Assembly (NCBI GenBank): GCA_030847615.1
Contig: JAUMIR010000005.1
Coordinates: 246,984,645-247,048,644 of the forward strand
Direction of reading: 5' to 3'
Origin: Gambelia wislizenii
Lineage: Eukaryota > Chordata > Lepidosauria > Squamata > Crotaphytidae
DNA: 64,000 nucleotides
Positions 1-11,553 of the stretch are shown piece by piece. The position numbers were made by a program, and so were the translations under genes. The first letter of the stretch is position 1, and each line of letters begins with the position of its first letter. The notes under the pieces were generated by a model, which was given only the letters and a program-made list of their open reading frames with translations, ran no database searches and was not told the DNA's origin.

Positions 1-80
1 GAACATCTATGCTCCTTCAACGAAGACTATGTCATCCTGAGAACGGACCCGTCCTTCCTCCCAAAGGTCCTTTCCCCCCT
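1..80 (+). mobile_element. DIRS tyrosine-recombinase fragment (tentative)
   Basis: Positions 17-75 read in one frame as a segment with the core DYVILRTDPSFLPKV. It resembles the DIRS recombinase stretch HKVVLRPDMSFLPKF encoded near 37.02-37.06 kb in this window. Only about 20 codons match and both ends are lost, so this is a scrap inside a BCL2L13 intron. The same bases can also be read as LINE on the other strand, so confidence is moderate to low. Confidence 0.35.
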
Positions 81-84
81 TCCA

Positions 85-440
85 TGTTTCGCAGGACCTC
101 GACCATTGATTTTGGTGCATCTTTCACTTCACTTCCCAGAATTTGAGGTTCATCTTCATATAGTTCTTCTTCCCAAGTATTTTTCATCCTTTTGTCTCTT
201 TTGTGTAGCTCTTTTGTGTTGCTTCCATCATTCCATTGTTTCCACTTAGTTGTGTATTAAGCTTCTCTGCTGATTGTAGAGCATCCCCCACCCTTGGTTT
301 GAATTTTCCTTTAAATTCCTGGATCTTGTAGAAGAGTGTCCCTTTTTGTTGTCAGACTCAGTTCCCCTGCATTGGATGTTATAGTAATTTTTTTTTGTCA
401 TGCACACTAATTGTACCATTGCGTTCATGATTTTGGATCT
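85..440 (-). mobile_element. LINE ORF2 linker remnant
   Basis: The minus strand reads with frameshifts as a segment containing KFKPRMG, then WEEELYEDEPQ, then ILGSEVKDA. These resemble the linker just before the reverse transcriptase domain of RTE/BovB-type LINEs (RMG, then a W..Y.EELY motif, then a SEV motif leading to GKA). No intact frame survives. The clade is inferred. Confidence 0.4.
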
Positions 441-561
441 GTTCCTGTCTCCTTTTTCTTTTGCTTCAGCTGTCGAATGCTTCTTTAAATTTAAAACAAC
501 AACAACAACAACATACCTCCAATGGTTATATTTTTACTACCTTATATTCTTATACTACCGT

Positions 562-670
562 ATAGTATAAGACGGTACTACCGTGGCGTATAAGACGACT
601 TTTGAGCACTCAAAAATGCCCTCCAAAATTGAGGGGCGTCTTATATGCCGGATATACTTTTGCTTCGCTT
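562..670. repeat. Short inverted repeat around 'cgtataagacg'
   Basis: The motif cgtataagacgac at 588-600 is mirrored by gaggggcgtcttatatgccgg near 631-652, giving a hairpin of roughly 60 bases. It abuts the GC-rich array that follows. It may be the terminal part of an unnamed miniature transposon; I cannot match it to a family with confidence. Confidence 0.45.
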
Positions 671-684
671 GCCTGCCTATCTCC

Positions 685-1310
685 TGCCTCTTCACAAACA
701 GAGCGAAGAGGCAGGGGATGGGGCAGGGGGTGAAGCAAAGTCTTTTGAAGTTCATTCGCCCCCCTTCTCTGCCTTCTCCCCCTTTGGGGAGCAACGGAAG
801 ACAGAGGAGGGGGGCGAACTTTGCGGTTTGCTGCGGCTGCCGCTCGATTGCCTCTGCAGCGGCCAAGGCAAACCACTAGATTCGCCCTTTCCCCCCACCT
901 TCCTTGAAGGTGGGGGAAAAGGGCGAAAATGCCCCGTTTTGCTCCGCGGCCCTGATCCCTCCTTCTGGGCTCCCTTCCGAAGGGAGCCCAGAAGGAGGCC
1001 GTGGAGCCAAACCCCAGGATTTGCCCCCTCTCCCCACCTTCAAGGAAGGTGGGGAGAGCAAGCGAAGAGGGTCCATTTAACTCTGCAGCCCTTTGGAAGG
1101 GAGCCCAGAAGGAGAGATCGGGGCTGTGGAGCCAAACGGGGCATGTTCGCCCCTTCTCCCCACCTTCCTTGAAGATGGGGAGAGGGGGCGAATCTAGGGG
1201 TTTGCCGCGGCCACCCCCGCTTCCCCTGCCTTGGTCCCCTTCGGAAGAGCCAAGACGGAGGGAAGGGGGTTGCTGAGGCAAACTGGGCATTTTCGCCCCT
1301 TTCCTCCACC
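685..1310. repeat. GC-rich hairpin minisatellite
   Basis: Degenerate units alternate between two hairpin types. One is ctgggctcccttc followed by gaagggagcccag (about 967-992). The other is ccccaccttccttgaaggtgggg (about 893-916 and again near 1032-1054 and 1160-1180). Proline/arginine/glycine-rich open frames appear on both strands only because of this composition. It resembles the hairpin cores at 2470-3371 and 62048-62755. Confidence 0.65.
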
Positions 1311-1324
1311 TTCGAGTCAAATAC

Positions 1325-1625
1325 AGAGATTTCTCTCTCAAACTGGCTGTCTGTTTGGTTTTCGCCCTCCCTGAAAATCCCTCACTCCCTAGGCTTCCTT
1401 GGCTCTCCTTTCTCTCTCAAACTGGCTGTCTGTTTGGCTTTCGCCCACCCTGAAGAGGCAGCCAAAGCTCAGCAGAGGAGCGGTTTGAGAGATTTTCTCT
1501 CACTCCCTAGGCTTCCCTGGCTCTCCTTTGTCTCTCAAACCGGCTGTCTGTTTGGCTTTCGCCCTTCCTGAAAAGGCAGCCAAATCTCAGCAGAGGAGAG
1601 GTTTTAAGAAGTTTTGCCTCACACA
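1325..1625 (+). repeat. Three-copy tandem repeat of about 100 bp
   Basis: The phrase tctcaaactggctgtctgttt occurs three times (about 1336, 1418 and 1534), each followed by a ttcgccc motif and, further on, actccctaggcttcc and tggctctcctt. The spacing is irregular (about 82 and 116 bases), so the units have diverged by indels. A (CA)n tract follows at 1620-1640. Confidence 0.7.
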
Positions 1626-1699
1626 CACACACACACACACCCCCGTGCTTTCCTGGCTCTTTGTTCTCTTTGTGAAGAAAGAGAAGTGAAGACCCAGGA

Positions 1700-1776
1700 G
1701 ACAGGCAGTGGGTGAGGGAAAACCGCGAATAATCAAAACCCCGAGTGTCAAAGCCGCGAATGCAAAGGGACAACTG
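1700..1776. mobile_element. Right end of a Tigger-like miniature element
   Basis: The segment carries aaccgcgaataatcaaaacc, then aagccgcgaatgcaaagggacaactg, and is followed by TA (1777-1778). The same terminal phrase closes the element at 62048-62755 and resembles the end of 2470-3371. No matching left end was found upstream, so the element is truncated or interrupted. The arrays at 685-1625 may be its core. Confidence 0.6.
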
Positions 1777-1778
1777 TA

Positions 1779-2467
1779 TAGGCAAAGTAGTCAGAGTTCT
1801 GAAGGTTTGATTTGGGTTACACCTCTTTAAGGATCTGAAGATGGAGATATTGAAGCTTGGAACTCTGGCCTGCTAGGGACTAAATGAAGATCTGGACTTA
1901 ACCTTTACTGGGCTGTTTGTTGGAATAAAACCTTTTCTTTTCTTTTTTTTAAACTTTCGGAGATCCTGTCTCTTTATGTCAGATTTTATTTGATGTTTCC
2001 TGTTCCTTTTGTTTGGGGGGCTAGAAACCTTGCTAGACAATAAAAGCAAGGACACATTTGACCTTGAAAAAGAAAACTCTTTCTCCCTGCACATCTTTGA
2101 GTAAATCAGAGTCTATTATATAATTTCTCATGGTATATATATTGGTGAAGGAGACTACCTGCAGTTTTGACCTCTGGACTTGGAAACAGATCCCTTTGAG
2201 CATTTTGCTTTCCAAAGTCACTATGGTTGGGGGAGGGACACATGAAGGATTATTACTTTCTTGTTTAAAGGTCTTATTAACTGACAACAGCATACAGTGA
2301 CACTCTGGTGTCCCATAAGAGAATGGTTGCTTCTGTTTAGATAAATAGTCATACATACCTTCTCAGGCATAAAACTCAAGTAAAGAGAGGAAGAAGTAAA
2401 TTTTTGATTATAATATAGAAGAAACCACTGATTAATAAAGACAAGCTTCTGTTATAAGTTATCAAAT
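1779..2467. other. BCL2L13 intron, no recognised feature
   Basis: AT-rich sequence without a convincing reading frame, splice-bounded exon or repeat that I recognise. It contains aataaaacc and aataaaagc hexamers near 1923 and 2039, which have no gene context here. Confidence 0.4.
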
Positions 2468-2469
2468 TA

Positions 2470-3371
2470 CAGTTGCCCCTCCACATTCGCGAACTCAGCA
2501 TTCGCGGTTTTAATTATTCGCGGTTTTGGGAGGGCCCCCCCGGGCCCCCCCAAAACCGCAAAAAGGGGCCTCCGGAGGCCCCTTAAAAGCCCTGGGAAGG
2601 AGCGGGGAGGGCCAGGGAGGCGTTCACGGGGCCTTTGGAGACCCTCCAGAGGCCCCGTGAAGGCCTGGGGCGGGTGGGGGGAGGCCGCGGAGGCCTTCAC
2701 GGAGCCTTCGAAGGCTCCGTGAAGGCCTGGGGAGGGTGGGGGGGAGGCCCCGGGGGCCTTCACGGAGCCTTGAAAGGCTCCTTGAAGGCCCCAGGGAGGG
2801 AGGGTGGAGGGTGGGGGGAGGTTTTCACGGAGCCTTGGAAGGCTCCGTGAAGACCTGGGGAGGGTGGGGGAGTCCGTGAAGGCCCCAGGGAGGGAGGGGG
2901 GAGGGTGGGGGGAGGCCTTCACGGAGCCTTGGAAGGCTCCGTGAAGGCCTGGGGAGGGTGGGGGGAGGCCGCGGAGGCCTTCACGGCGCCTTGAAAGGCT
3001 CCTTGAAGGCCCCAGGGAGGGAGGGGGGAGGGTGGGGGAGGCCTTCACGGAGCCTTGGAAGGCTCCGTGAAGGCCTGGGGAAGGTGGGGGGAGTCCGCGG
3101 GGGCCTTCACGGAGCCTTGGAAGGCTCTGTGAAGGCCCCGGGGAGGGAGGGGGGAGGATGGGGGGAGGCCGCGGAGGCCTTCACGGAGCCTTCGAAGGCT
3201 CTGTGAAGGCCCCGGGGAGGGAGGGGGGAGGGTTGCAGAGGCCTTCACGGAGCCTTGGAAGGCTCCGTGAAGGCCTGGGGAGGGTGGGGGGAGGGCAATC
3301 AATATTCGCGGTTTTTTGACATTCGCGGGGGTCCGTGGAACCTAACCCCCGCGAATGTCAAGGGACAACTG
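2470..3371. mobile_element. Tigger-like miniature element with ten-hairpin core
   Basis: The element starts CAGTTGCCCCTCCACATTCG and ends with ...AAGGGACAACTG; both ends are flanked by TA (2468-2469, 3372-3373), the duplication expected of Tc1/mariner/pogo elements. Subterminal parts contain ATTCGCGGTTTT on both sides. The middle (about 2625-3290) is a tandem array of about ten palindromes of the form CTTCACGGAGCCTT-GG-AAGGCTCCGTGAAG. These are separated by G-rich spacers such as ggggagggtggggggagg, with a period of about 63 bases. There is no transposase, so it is non-autonomous. Family assignment rests on the ends only. Confidence 0.8.
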
Positions 3372-3373
3372 TA

Positions 3374-4132
3374 GTTGAAACGAGGCTCTGTAGAAATCAG
3401 AGCTGAGTTGTTATTTTGTTTTGGAGATTCTGACCACAATCCTCTACTGCACTTGCGGAGTGCAATACTCCATGAGCATACGTCTGCAGGGCTTCTTCTC
3501 TGCACCTGTGTGCACCTCTTCCTGAAGATCTAGCAAGGCAACACCTGTTCTTTCCTCCCAGGCTCCTGTCCAGGCTCCCTGCATTCTTCTCCAACCATTG
3601 AATGGCTGTGGGGCACATGCTAGCAGTGAGCAGTTGTCTTTTATAGGTGGAGATCTCACTGCAATGAGGTAGTGAATACCATTTTCCATAACATCAGGAA
3701 AATTATTATAAAACTTATCACCAGCAGGTTTCCAGTTGTGTCTTCAACACATAGTTAACTTTGGCTTCTAAGCCTCCTTCAGGGCCATGTTTCATTTTTA
3801 TTTTTTTGTAATAACATACATGCAGGATAGTATAAAATGCATATGTCATGATGGAGTGACTTCTGCAACTCCATCATGGAGCAAGATCTCATCTGCAAGA
3901 ACTACATTTCCCATCATCTGTAAATTTCTATTCTCTGCTTTCTAAGACAAAGGGTAATGGCTAACATCAGTTACTTGTAGCAGTCTTGTAATTCAAAATT
4001 AAGGCTACCTCTGCTGACCAGGTACTTTTCTATAAAAAGGTTGTTTTTCATATTTTTCTATAGCTGTTGTATGGATATAGTATGTAGTATTAGGTGCTTT
4101 TTTTTTGCTGACTCCTTGTGTCTTTCTTTTAG
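3374..4132. other. BCL2L13 intron up to the last exon
   Basis: No recognised gene. A short inverted repeat lies at about 3847-3880 (catgatggag ... ctccatcatgg). The stretch ends in a pyrimidine tract and acceptor, tctttcttttag, directly before the BCL2L13 exon. Confidence 0.5.
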
Positions 4133-4945
4133 GGTACTGTTTTTAGTCTGGATTCTGAAGAAGAAGAGTACCATGGAATCATTGCTGAAGACAGCAATGA
4201 CATCTACATCCTAACTAGTGACAACTCAGGCCAAGTGAGTCCTCCTGAATCACCCACAGTGACAACATCTTGGCAGTCAGAGAGCTTACCTGTTTCTCTA
4301 TCAGCCAGTCAAAGTTGGCATACAGAAAGCTTGCCAGTATCTTTAGGCCCTGAGTCGTGGCAACAAGTAGCCATGGATCCTGAAGAAGTGAAGAGTTTGG
4401 ACAGTAATGGAGGTGGAGAAGAAAGGAGTGAAAATAACTCATCAAACTCTGATATTGTGCATGTTGAAAAGGAGGAGATACCAGAGGGAGTTGAGGAAAC
4501 AGCAGTGTCAGAAGCGGGTCTGCAAACTGACCCTTTAAAGCTGGTTTCCTCAGAAAGTCCAACTACATTGCTGAAGGTGGAGTCAGAAGCTGAAACTGGG
4601 TCTGTTAAAAAGCCAAGCCCTTCTGCACCTCCATTTCCTGAACACCAGAAAGAAGATAAAGTGTTGGAACCACCAGAACCTGAACCTCTAATGTTGAGTA
4701 AATCTTCCAAGCTATTAACTGCTTCAGAAGAACAGGCTGCTCCCAAATCTGAGAGGATACTACTTTCAGAAAAAGTAAAAGCTGTCAAGGAGAGCCATTC
4801 CGAAGAAAAGGGAAAATCCCCTGCTGGAGAGGAGAAACCTATCCTCTTGCCAGAAGGCAAATCCATTCTGCTGTATGGTGGGGCAGCTGCAGTGGCCATC
4901 TTGGCTGTAGCAGTGGGTGTAGCATTGGCACTGAGGAAGAAGTAG
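4133..4945 (+). CDS. BCL2L13: BCL2L13 (Bcl-rambo), last coding exon
   Basis: BCL2L13 is an outer-mitochondrial-membrane member of the BCL2 family that acts in mitophagy and mitochondrial fragmentation. The exon begins after the acceptor tctttcttttag and is in frame from its first base (GTVFSLDSEEEEY), giving 270 codons to the TAG. Tryptophan-centred repeats follow (SWQSESLPVSL, SWHTESLPVSL, GPESWQQVAMDPEEV). After them come a long acidic, serine-rich region typical of the disordered middle and a C-terminal anchor. The anchor starts at SILLYGGAAA, is hydrophobic for about 20 residues and ends ALRKK. WQQV at exon residues 76-79 matches the LC3-interacting WxxI motif known in mammals, with V for I. 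The folded BCL2-like domain is encoded by upstream exons outside the window. The gene points towards BID. Confidence 0.97.
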   Translation, partial: GTVFSLDSEEEEYHGIIAEDSNDIYILTSDNSGQVSPPESPTVTTSWQSESLPVSLSASQSWHTESLPVSLGPESWQQVAMDPEEVKSLDSNGGGEERSENNSSNSDIVHVEKEEIPEGVEETAVSEAGLQTDPLKLVSSESPTTLLKVESEAETGSVKKPSPSAPPFPEHQKEDKVLEPPEPEPLMLSKSSKLLTASEEQAAPKSERILLSEKVKAVKESHSEEKGKSPAGEEKPILLPEGKSILLYGGAAAVAILAVAVGVALALRKK

Positions 4946-6812
4946 TGACCTCCTCCTCTCTGCCAGGAGGATAGCATCAGGATCTACATTTAGTTGCATT
5001 GACTGAAGGTTGTGGTGCCTGCTGTTAATCGGAAATTTATGTAACTTAAAGGGTGATGGATCAAGGATACACAGTAAGGCTAAGCCTAGGGACAATCATG
5101 TTTTTAATGGACTAGGCCTGGATCTTTCTGTTAACCTATAGGGGTATCCTTTTGAAAACCCCTGCACATTTAAATATCTAAGTATAACTGAGAAATGGGG
5201 GTGCTTATACACTGGAAACTGGAAAAGAAAATTCCAGGGGAACGATAGTGTTGGTTACCCACTGGAGCTTTCCCTTACATAGCTGCTATTGCAGCTTCTT
5301 GAGTCCCCCTTCACCTCATGAGAGGATATTTAATCCTGTAGCATGAGGCTGGTCTCCCTGTTGTGTCAGCTTCCTCAGGTATTGCACTGCTCCTTTTGAC
5401 TTCCCAGGTCCCTTTCAATCCCCATGGGGTAGTGCTTGTTTAATACCTCTTTGCTTTATAGCTTTTCTTCTCCCTAAACACTGTCTTTCTTTAATTAAAA
5501 TTTCAAAGCTCTGTAATATTGGATGGAAAAAGCAATAGTCCCAAGTACAGGTGAAAATAATTTGGGGAGGAGTAATGTTATTTGATTACCCATATACATT
5601 TGCCATTGTTATGATTTTCTCTTCCTGTTTTCATGTCATCCTGCTTTACTATATCTGTTTGGTCTTTGATGACACACTCCTTAGAGATAGTATCATTTTG
5701 ATGAATGCAGAAGATGGAAATACTATTATCAATCCTTCATAAGCAAAAACTATTGTGAAATACAAATTCCAGCACCTGCTTTGTCCATCTCTTCTCTGTT
5801 TTGTTTTTGCACAAGTTCAAATGTGGAATTTAGCCTTAAATTGACTTGAGCCAGATACAAGGTTTTGAAGAAACTGATTCTCAAGTGGCTCAGCCTGCAC
5901 AGCATTGTACTGTTCCTTCCAGTTATTTACCTGGTTCCTGACCATAGATTGATGGTGATCTGAAAGTTCACAGTTCATTTAATTTGCCAGATAATTGCTA
6001 TGTGCCGAAAGTTCCTTTTTAATCTAGCTAGCTATATTTGGGCCCATGGGAAAATAAGAGACTCCTGTAGCACAATACATTGGGGGTGAAATTTAAATAT
6101 TACAACTTTCCCTGTACTCCAGATCTTTGGTGTAGAAACACTTCTCTGTCTTTCAAGGGATTGCTTTAATTAGTGTTTGGGTTAGAAGTGTACTCGGGAA
6201 TGTTTGGTTAAAGTAAAAACCAAGTCACCTTTCCCAAGTTGTTTGAATAAGCTGTTGCAAGTGTGGGGAACATGGCCCTTCAGATGTAACTGAATTGCAG
6301 CTCTCATCAGCCCTAGCTAACATAGCCAGTGATGAGGGATAATGGGAGCTACAGTCTAACAACTTAAGGGGCTGAGCATGCCCCATCTCCTATGTGTCAT
6401 CTCTTCTAGCTATTCCCTTCAGTCTTCTACAGAGTGAGGCTGAATTGTTTCCTTAATTCCTATTTCCCAAATCTGAATATGATTATCGCGCACAGTAACT
6501 GGATCCAGTCCGATATATTTCTCTTTAGGAATGTGAAAGTGTTGAGTAGCGTTTTTATCTTTTTCCTTGCCATGGTTGCCTTTTCTGGTTACTGTCTGTA
6601 GATCAGAGGATCAGGAAAATCTTCAGCTTCTCTGCTGTGATTCTAGCTTTCCACTCATATAAATACAGTGAGAACCATTTTGAATTATTACATATATGCT
6701 CAATGTGGCTGTGGTGACTTTGGTTGTCTCCAGTGTTTGTATAAACAACTATTAATTCTTGAAGCAGTGTTTGGGCATCAACACACCTCTTCATGATGTT
6801 GATTCTACTTGC

Positions 6813-6844
<32 letters not shown>

Positions 6845-7952
6845 TTTGCCTAAATTGCCCATCTTAATAAAACAAAGCAAGTGCAACCTTGATTCATTGT
6901 AGACATTTGCTAATCAATAGAATGTACTTCCTTCCCACAGGTATCCTGGGGGGCCAGGTTTAGGAATTGTGCAGCCCAGTGGCTGTATGTGTCCAGCCAA
7001 GACCCCAAAGCCTCTTCCCTCCTTCAGAAAAAATTCTGGCAAAAAATAGGAAATTGCACCTTGAGAAGTCCCTAGAAAGTATGATTCTCCCATTAGGATC
7101 CCGCCTGCTTACATTTTTGTGCTTTTTTTTTGCAATTAAAAGTGACCTTCTGGTCAGTTCTGATTTCATCAGAAGGTATGGGTACAGTCCATAGGGATCT
7201 AGGTGATATGTAAACGGGTGGGATAACTCTTGGACATGCTGTAGTTGTTCACCCCTTGGCTAGAAAACTACTACAATTGTTTCTACTGTACAACTGACAA
7301 AAGCAAAAGGCAGATAATTTTAAGTAGATATTGCTTTGATGTTTTACTTTTTTGGCAGTAAAGTCTCCCCAAAACTATATTCTTATTTGCTGGTTCTGCA
7401 CCTAGCATAAAACTTGTTTTCTTTGTAGCTACAATAGTCATGACTGTTTGGGGCATCTGGAAATCTGGAACGTTAAGGGTCGTTGTAGTCAATGTTAGCT
7501 CTAGTATAGGAGAAATGAGGGTTTGGGTCAAACTTGTGGAGATGACAGCATATATTCCTCCTTTTAAAAGATGTGAATTCATCTAGTGCTGCATGTTCAT
7601 GCCTTGTCAAAGCAAGTTTTTTTAAAAGCTTCTGACTCTTCTGTACACATGTCATGATAGCAAATTTGGGTTTGCCATCAGTTGTACATTTGACTGGGAA
7701 CTTAGCCAGCTCCACCTCTCTTGATGCATGATATCTGCAAATGTGTATTTGCAGGCATATAGCACACACTTTCTTTTTCTTCCTGTCTGCTTCTTTCACA
7801 AACCCTAAAAATCTAATGTCTATAATAGCCATATGGGAATCTTTGCTTTGATTCAGTAGGCTGAGAACTTTGCCATGGTAACTGGGAGTTGCTAGATACG
7901 TAATTTGCCAAAAATTTTTTAGTGCTGTTTGTTATCCATTTTATAGAATAAA
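4946..7952 (+). other. BCL2L13: Probable BCL2L13 3' UTR, proximal part
   Basis: Non-coding plus-strand sequence after the stop codon. It contains a hAT-type 'aactgcagctcccatcagccc' palindromic repeat at about 6265-6390, a (TA)n tract at 6812-6840 and a candidate polyadenylation hexamer AATAAA at 7947-7952. No other gene is apparent. Where the transcript really ends is not decided by sequence alone. Confidence 0.45.
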
Positions 7953-10900
7953 GTGCCTCAGTGTATTCCAGTGGGCTTTAACCTGTTTTTCATTAAAAAA
8001 AATATGTATGTACTTTCTCTTTTGTAGAGCTATTGCGCAAGAATGAGTACTCTCCATCTGTAGTTCTGAAGTTGCTTTGGAAAAAGAGAAAGGCTAATGC
8101 TGGAGAAAGGGTTTTTAAAAAGAAACTATGGCTGCCCTGTGGTTTCACTATGAGCACCACTGAAAACGTTTTTCTAGCACCTACTGGCTCCAGCCTATCT
8201 TGAGCTCAAGCACTGTGAGCACCATTTGCAGTTTTCTATATTTTGAGGGTTGCTAGTATCAAGATTCTTATGACAGTATGGTAGATAGGAAAGGTCTGTA
8301 CTTTTGATAGAGTCAACAGAAGATTGAAATTGGTGGTATTTAATCTGAACACTTATAAATATCTTGTTCATTGCATACCATCTTAAACTATGGCATATGA
8401 GATCCTCATCCAGTGAAATAAACTACAGTTTTTGACTTCTCTGGTCAGAGTATTCCTGAGACAGGTTCCTACTTACCCACAAAGGCACTGCAAATTATGA
8501 AGGTGAAATGGAACATATGGTAAGCATTAATCCAGATGTTGCATTTTTAGCAGTATGTCCATTTGGAGTGGAGACAAAATGGGCAACTGTTGGCTGGAGT
8601 GCTTCACTCAAATGTGTTCACTATTCTGACACATTAAAGGATGCAAGGCTGTGGGCTGTTGCTTTCAGTTTGGGGCAGGTAAACTCAAGTAGACCCTCCC
8701 CCCAGTTTTCTGAATGCAGTAGAGCAAATACCCTTATCTGAAGAGATTATTAGTGCTTGTGCTTCATAATTCATTATGGGTTGGTTTAATGCAGGATTAG
8801 ACTGGCCCAGATGATGTTGAACTGTAACTTCCAGCAGCCAGTGGTGTGGAGTGCTAAGAATTGCAGTTCAGCATCTAGAGGGTTATAGAATTCTCGTCTC
8901 TTCTTTAAAGTGTCAAGACTACCATTTCTCTTACTCTGTTATGTAAAAGCAAACATTCAGTTGGTTCAACTAAATGTTAAAAGCACTGAGACTGATGCTT
9001 TGAACCAGTTATGCTTCACTTTTCCTGAAGTATCACTACAGAAGGGCTAGTCTGTTACAGAAGTACAACCAATGTTCTGTACTCTGGCAAAGATACTTTT
9101 CAAGGTTAACATTGTACTTATATAGGACAAAGACAACCTGGAGTATGAATATAGTTTGTTGGGCATTGCAAGTATTAAACAAATGTTTAAAACTATTTAG
9201 GCTATATTACAAGCATATTCTTTATAGCGTTAACAGGGTTGAGGAAACTGAATAGGCACACAGGTATGATTTCAGAAATGTTACATGCATTTTGTCATTA
9301 GAGCCCTCTGTATATTGTGTGTAGGCTGGTCTACAATTTTGCATTAAAGCCTGGCATTATATAACCTTGTCGTTTCATAAGCCACATGTACATGTTATTC
9401 AGACCATGGTGTGTAGGTGTTTCTCACAACCACCTCCTGTTAGCAGAAACACCTAAAGGAATAAGGAGTTGTGTTGTACATAACACAATAGTTTTGCCAT
9501 CTCCTGGAAGACTTGCTTCCTTTACCTTTGAGCTTTTAAATGGTCAGCTTGTTTTTGAATGGGTAGTTTTAGACTACCATGGATCATTAAGTCAGGTCAG
9601 CTTGGAGTGGTTGACATTGAAAACTTTTCACATATGAGGCATACTAAAGGGCAGGGATAAACTTTAAAGTGCCCTTACAGCAATTCTTCATTGAAGGCAT
9701 GTGGCTCTCCAGATGATATTGGACTGCAACTTCCAGTGGCCCTAGCCAGCATAACTAATGGTGAGAAATTCTGGTAATAGCAGGACGCCATGATTATCAC
9801 TCCTGTTCTAGTTGGCAATATTTATGTGTGTGGGACAGTGCCTGGAGGATAGAGGGTATTTGGCCTACAACTCCTACAATCCCTGGCTGGTGGCAAGGGA
9901 TTTTGAGAATTAATAGTCCAAATTATCTGGAGGCTCACTGTTACTGTATCCCAGGGCTACATCCCAGACACTGAATTGCAGCCATATAAATACCCCAAAC
10001 CTTTAACGCTGGCACACCATCTAATGTTGAAGTCCAAATTATCTGGTCAATGGTTCTTTTTCTAGTATACTCAGTAATAACACACTAGCCTCTTAAAATC
10101 TCTAGAATTATATCTATAGGAAGCAAAAACTTCCTATACTTTCTATACCACAAAAACTGGCAAATTGCAATAGCTAAAATTTCACTCTGGTATATCCCTC
10201 AAAATAGTGTTGGGTACATTTCCCATGGTTTTGTACTGGTTGCTCTGAAATAAATCAAGCTTCTCCTCAAAAACATTGGGAAATTGCTTATGTCTCACCC
10301 AATCCTGCACAAGTTCCAAAGCAACTTTGTCTTACCCTGAGACTTAACTACTGCCCATAAAGCCAGACAGAAGCCCAGTAAATGAGGTCAGAACAGACAC
10401 CTGATGTACCTTGTCCAGACTGGCACATTACTATGCTAGTAACACCTGGGAACTACAGTGTTTCCAAGGCAGCTGACATTTCAGGAACCCTTAGGAAACA
10501 ATTTACTAGGTGATAGTTCTAGTAAGGTGCTGCAGAGTGTGGAGACGAGAGGCTCCACTTTTCTCACCTGGCAATGCTAGCAGGACAAAAGTGACATGGG
10601 TTTGTACACACTGACTCAAATGCCACATCTGGAGCATAAAGGACCTAATCCACTTTCATTAAGGTGCTCTAGGATTTCTCAAATACTAAGGATGGGAGCA
10701 CAAGTCCTATTGGCTTTGCCAAGACAACTACCGGTAAGGCTGTACATCCTGCAGTCCACCAGAATCTGTAGAACCATACAATTCACCCATACCTGTTCTA
10801 GGCAGTCAGATGTCTAACTCCATCTACTTATGATCATTTATATCTAAGTAGGTCTTACCCATACCCCGCCTTGGTGATGTAACTTAACATTTTATAATTG

Positions 10901-11553
10901 GCCAATTCAGAATTCCATACATTGCTTAGCTAGCACTTCACATGCAGCAAAAGATGGGAAAGAAGTGTGATTGCACCAAGTAAACTAACCCATGTGCTTA
11001 CTGGAGTTAAAACTACTTTAAGATCCTGCAGCTTGGTTTCATAAATATTAAAACATAGTAGACCACATTCATATGCTTTTTTTGGCAGGGGATGGATAAC
11101 TTGTAGGCTTCTCTGCAGTGGTGGTAAACATGTAGCTTACCAGAAGTTGGACTACAGATCACTTGCTATTGACAGCTGATAGATGTTGCAGTCCAACAGG
11201 TAAAAGGCCACACAGTCTCCACCTCTTTATTTTATTAAATTCCTAAATTGAAGGAAGCACATGATTTGGAACAATAAGTTAATTGGAATTAATAAATAGT
11301 GGCTTGAGCTGCTGTAGTAAAGAAAGTGTTCATCAAACTGCAATCTTCCAGATCGTTCCTTATGCGAGAGCCATTTCAGAAATATCTCAGGCCTCTTGTG
11401 TCATTTGATTGGGAGGGAAATATGATTTTCCACTGATAAAAGGAGTCAACACCACTCCCAACAACCTAGGTTTTATAAATCAAAGGGGTATGTGTATTTC
11501 TCCTCTCATGGGGGGAACCTCTATGACCATGCCCTTAGTCCCAGTTGCACTTT
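7953..11553 (+). other. Possible distal 3' UTR or intergenic DNA with short repeats
   Basis: A second AATAAA is at 8417-8422. Degenerate copies of the 'ggactgcaacttccagc' miniature repeat lie near 8795-8885, 9695-9785, 9840-9935 and 11100-11210. These read as squamate interspersed repeats of hAT type. The minus strand shows no matching gene. Confidence 0.4.

Noticed and set aside
610..1341. Overlapping 175-243-codon frames
   Set aside because: Low-complexity translation of the GC-rich minisatellite; no start context or family match.
2467..3302. Proline/glycine-rich open frames on both strands
   Set aside because: They result from the stop-free GC-rich hairpin array and repeat with its period.
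4309..4977. 222-codon open frame on the minus strand
   Set aside because: It is the antisense of the BCL2L13 exon; the plus strand encodes the recognised protein.
7473..7832. 119-codon minus-strand frame rich in Lys
   Set aside because: It lies antisense to the BCL2L13 3' UTR, has no splice or promoter context and no motif that I recognise.
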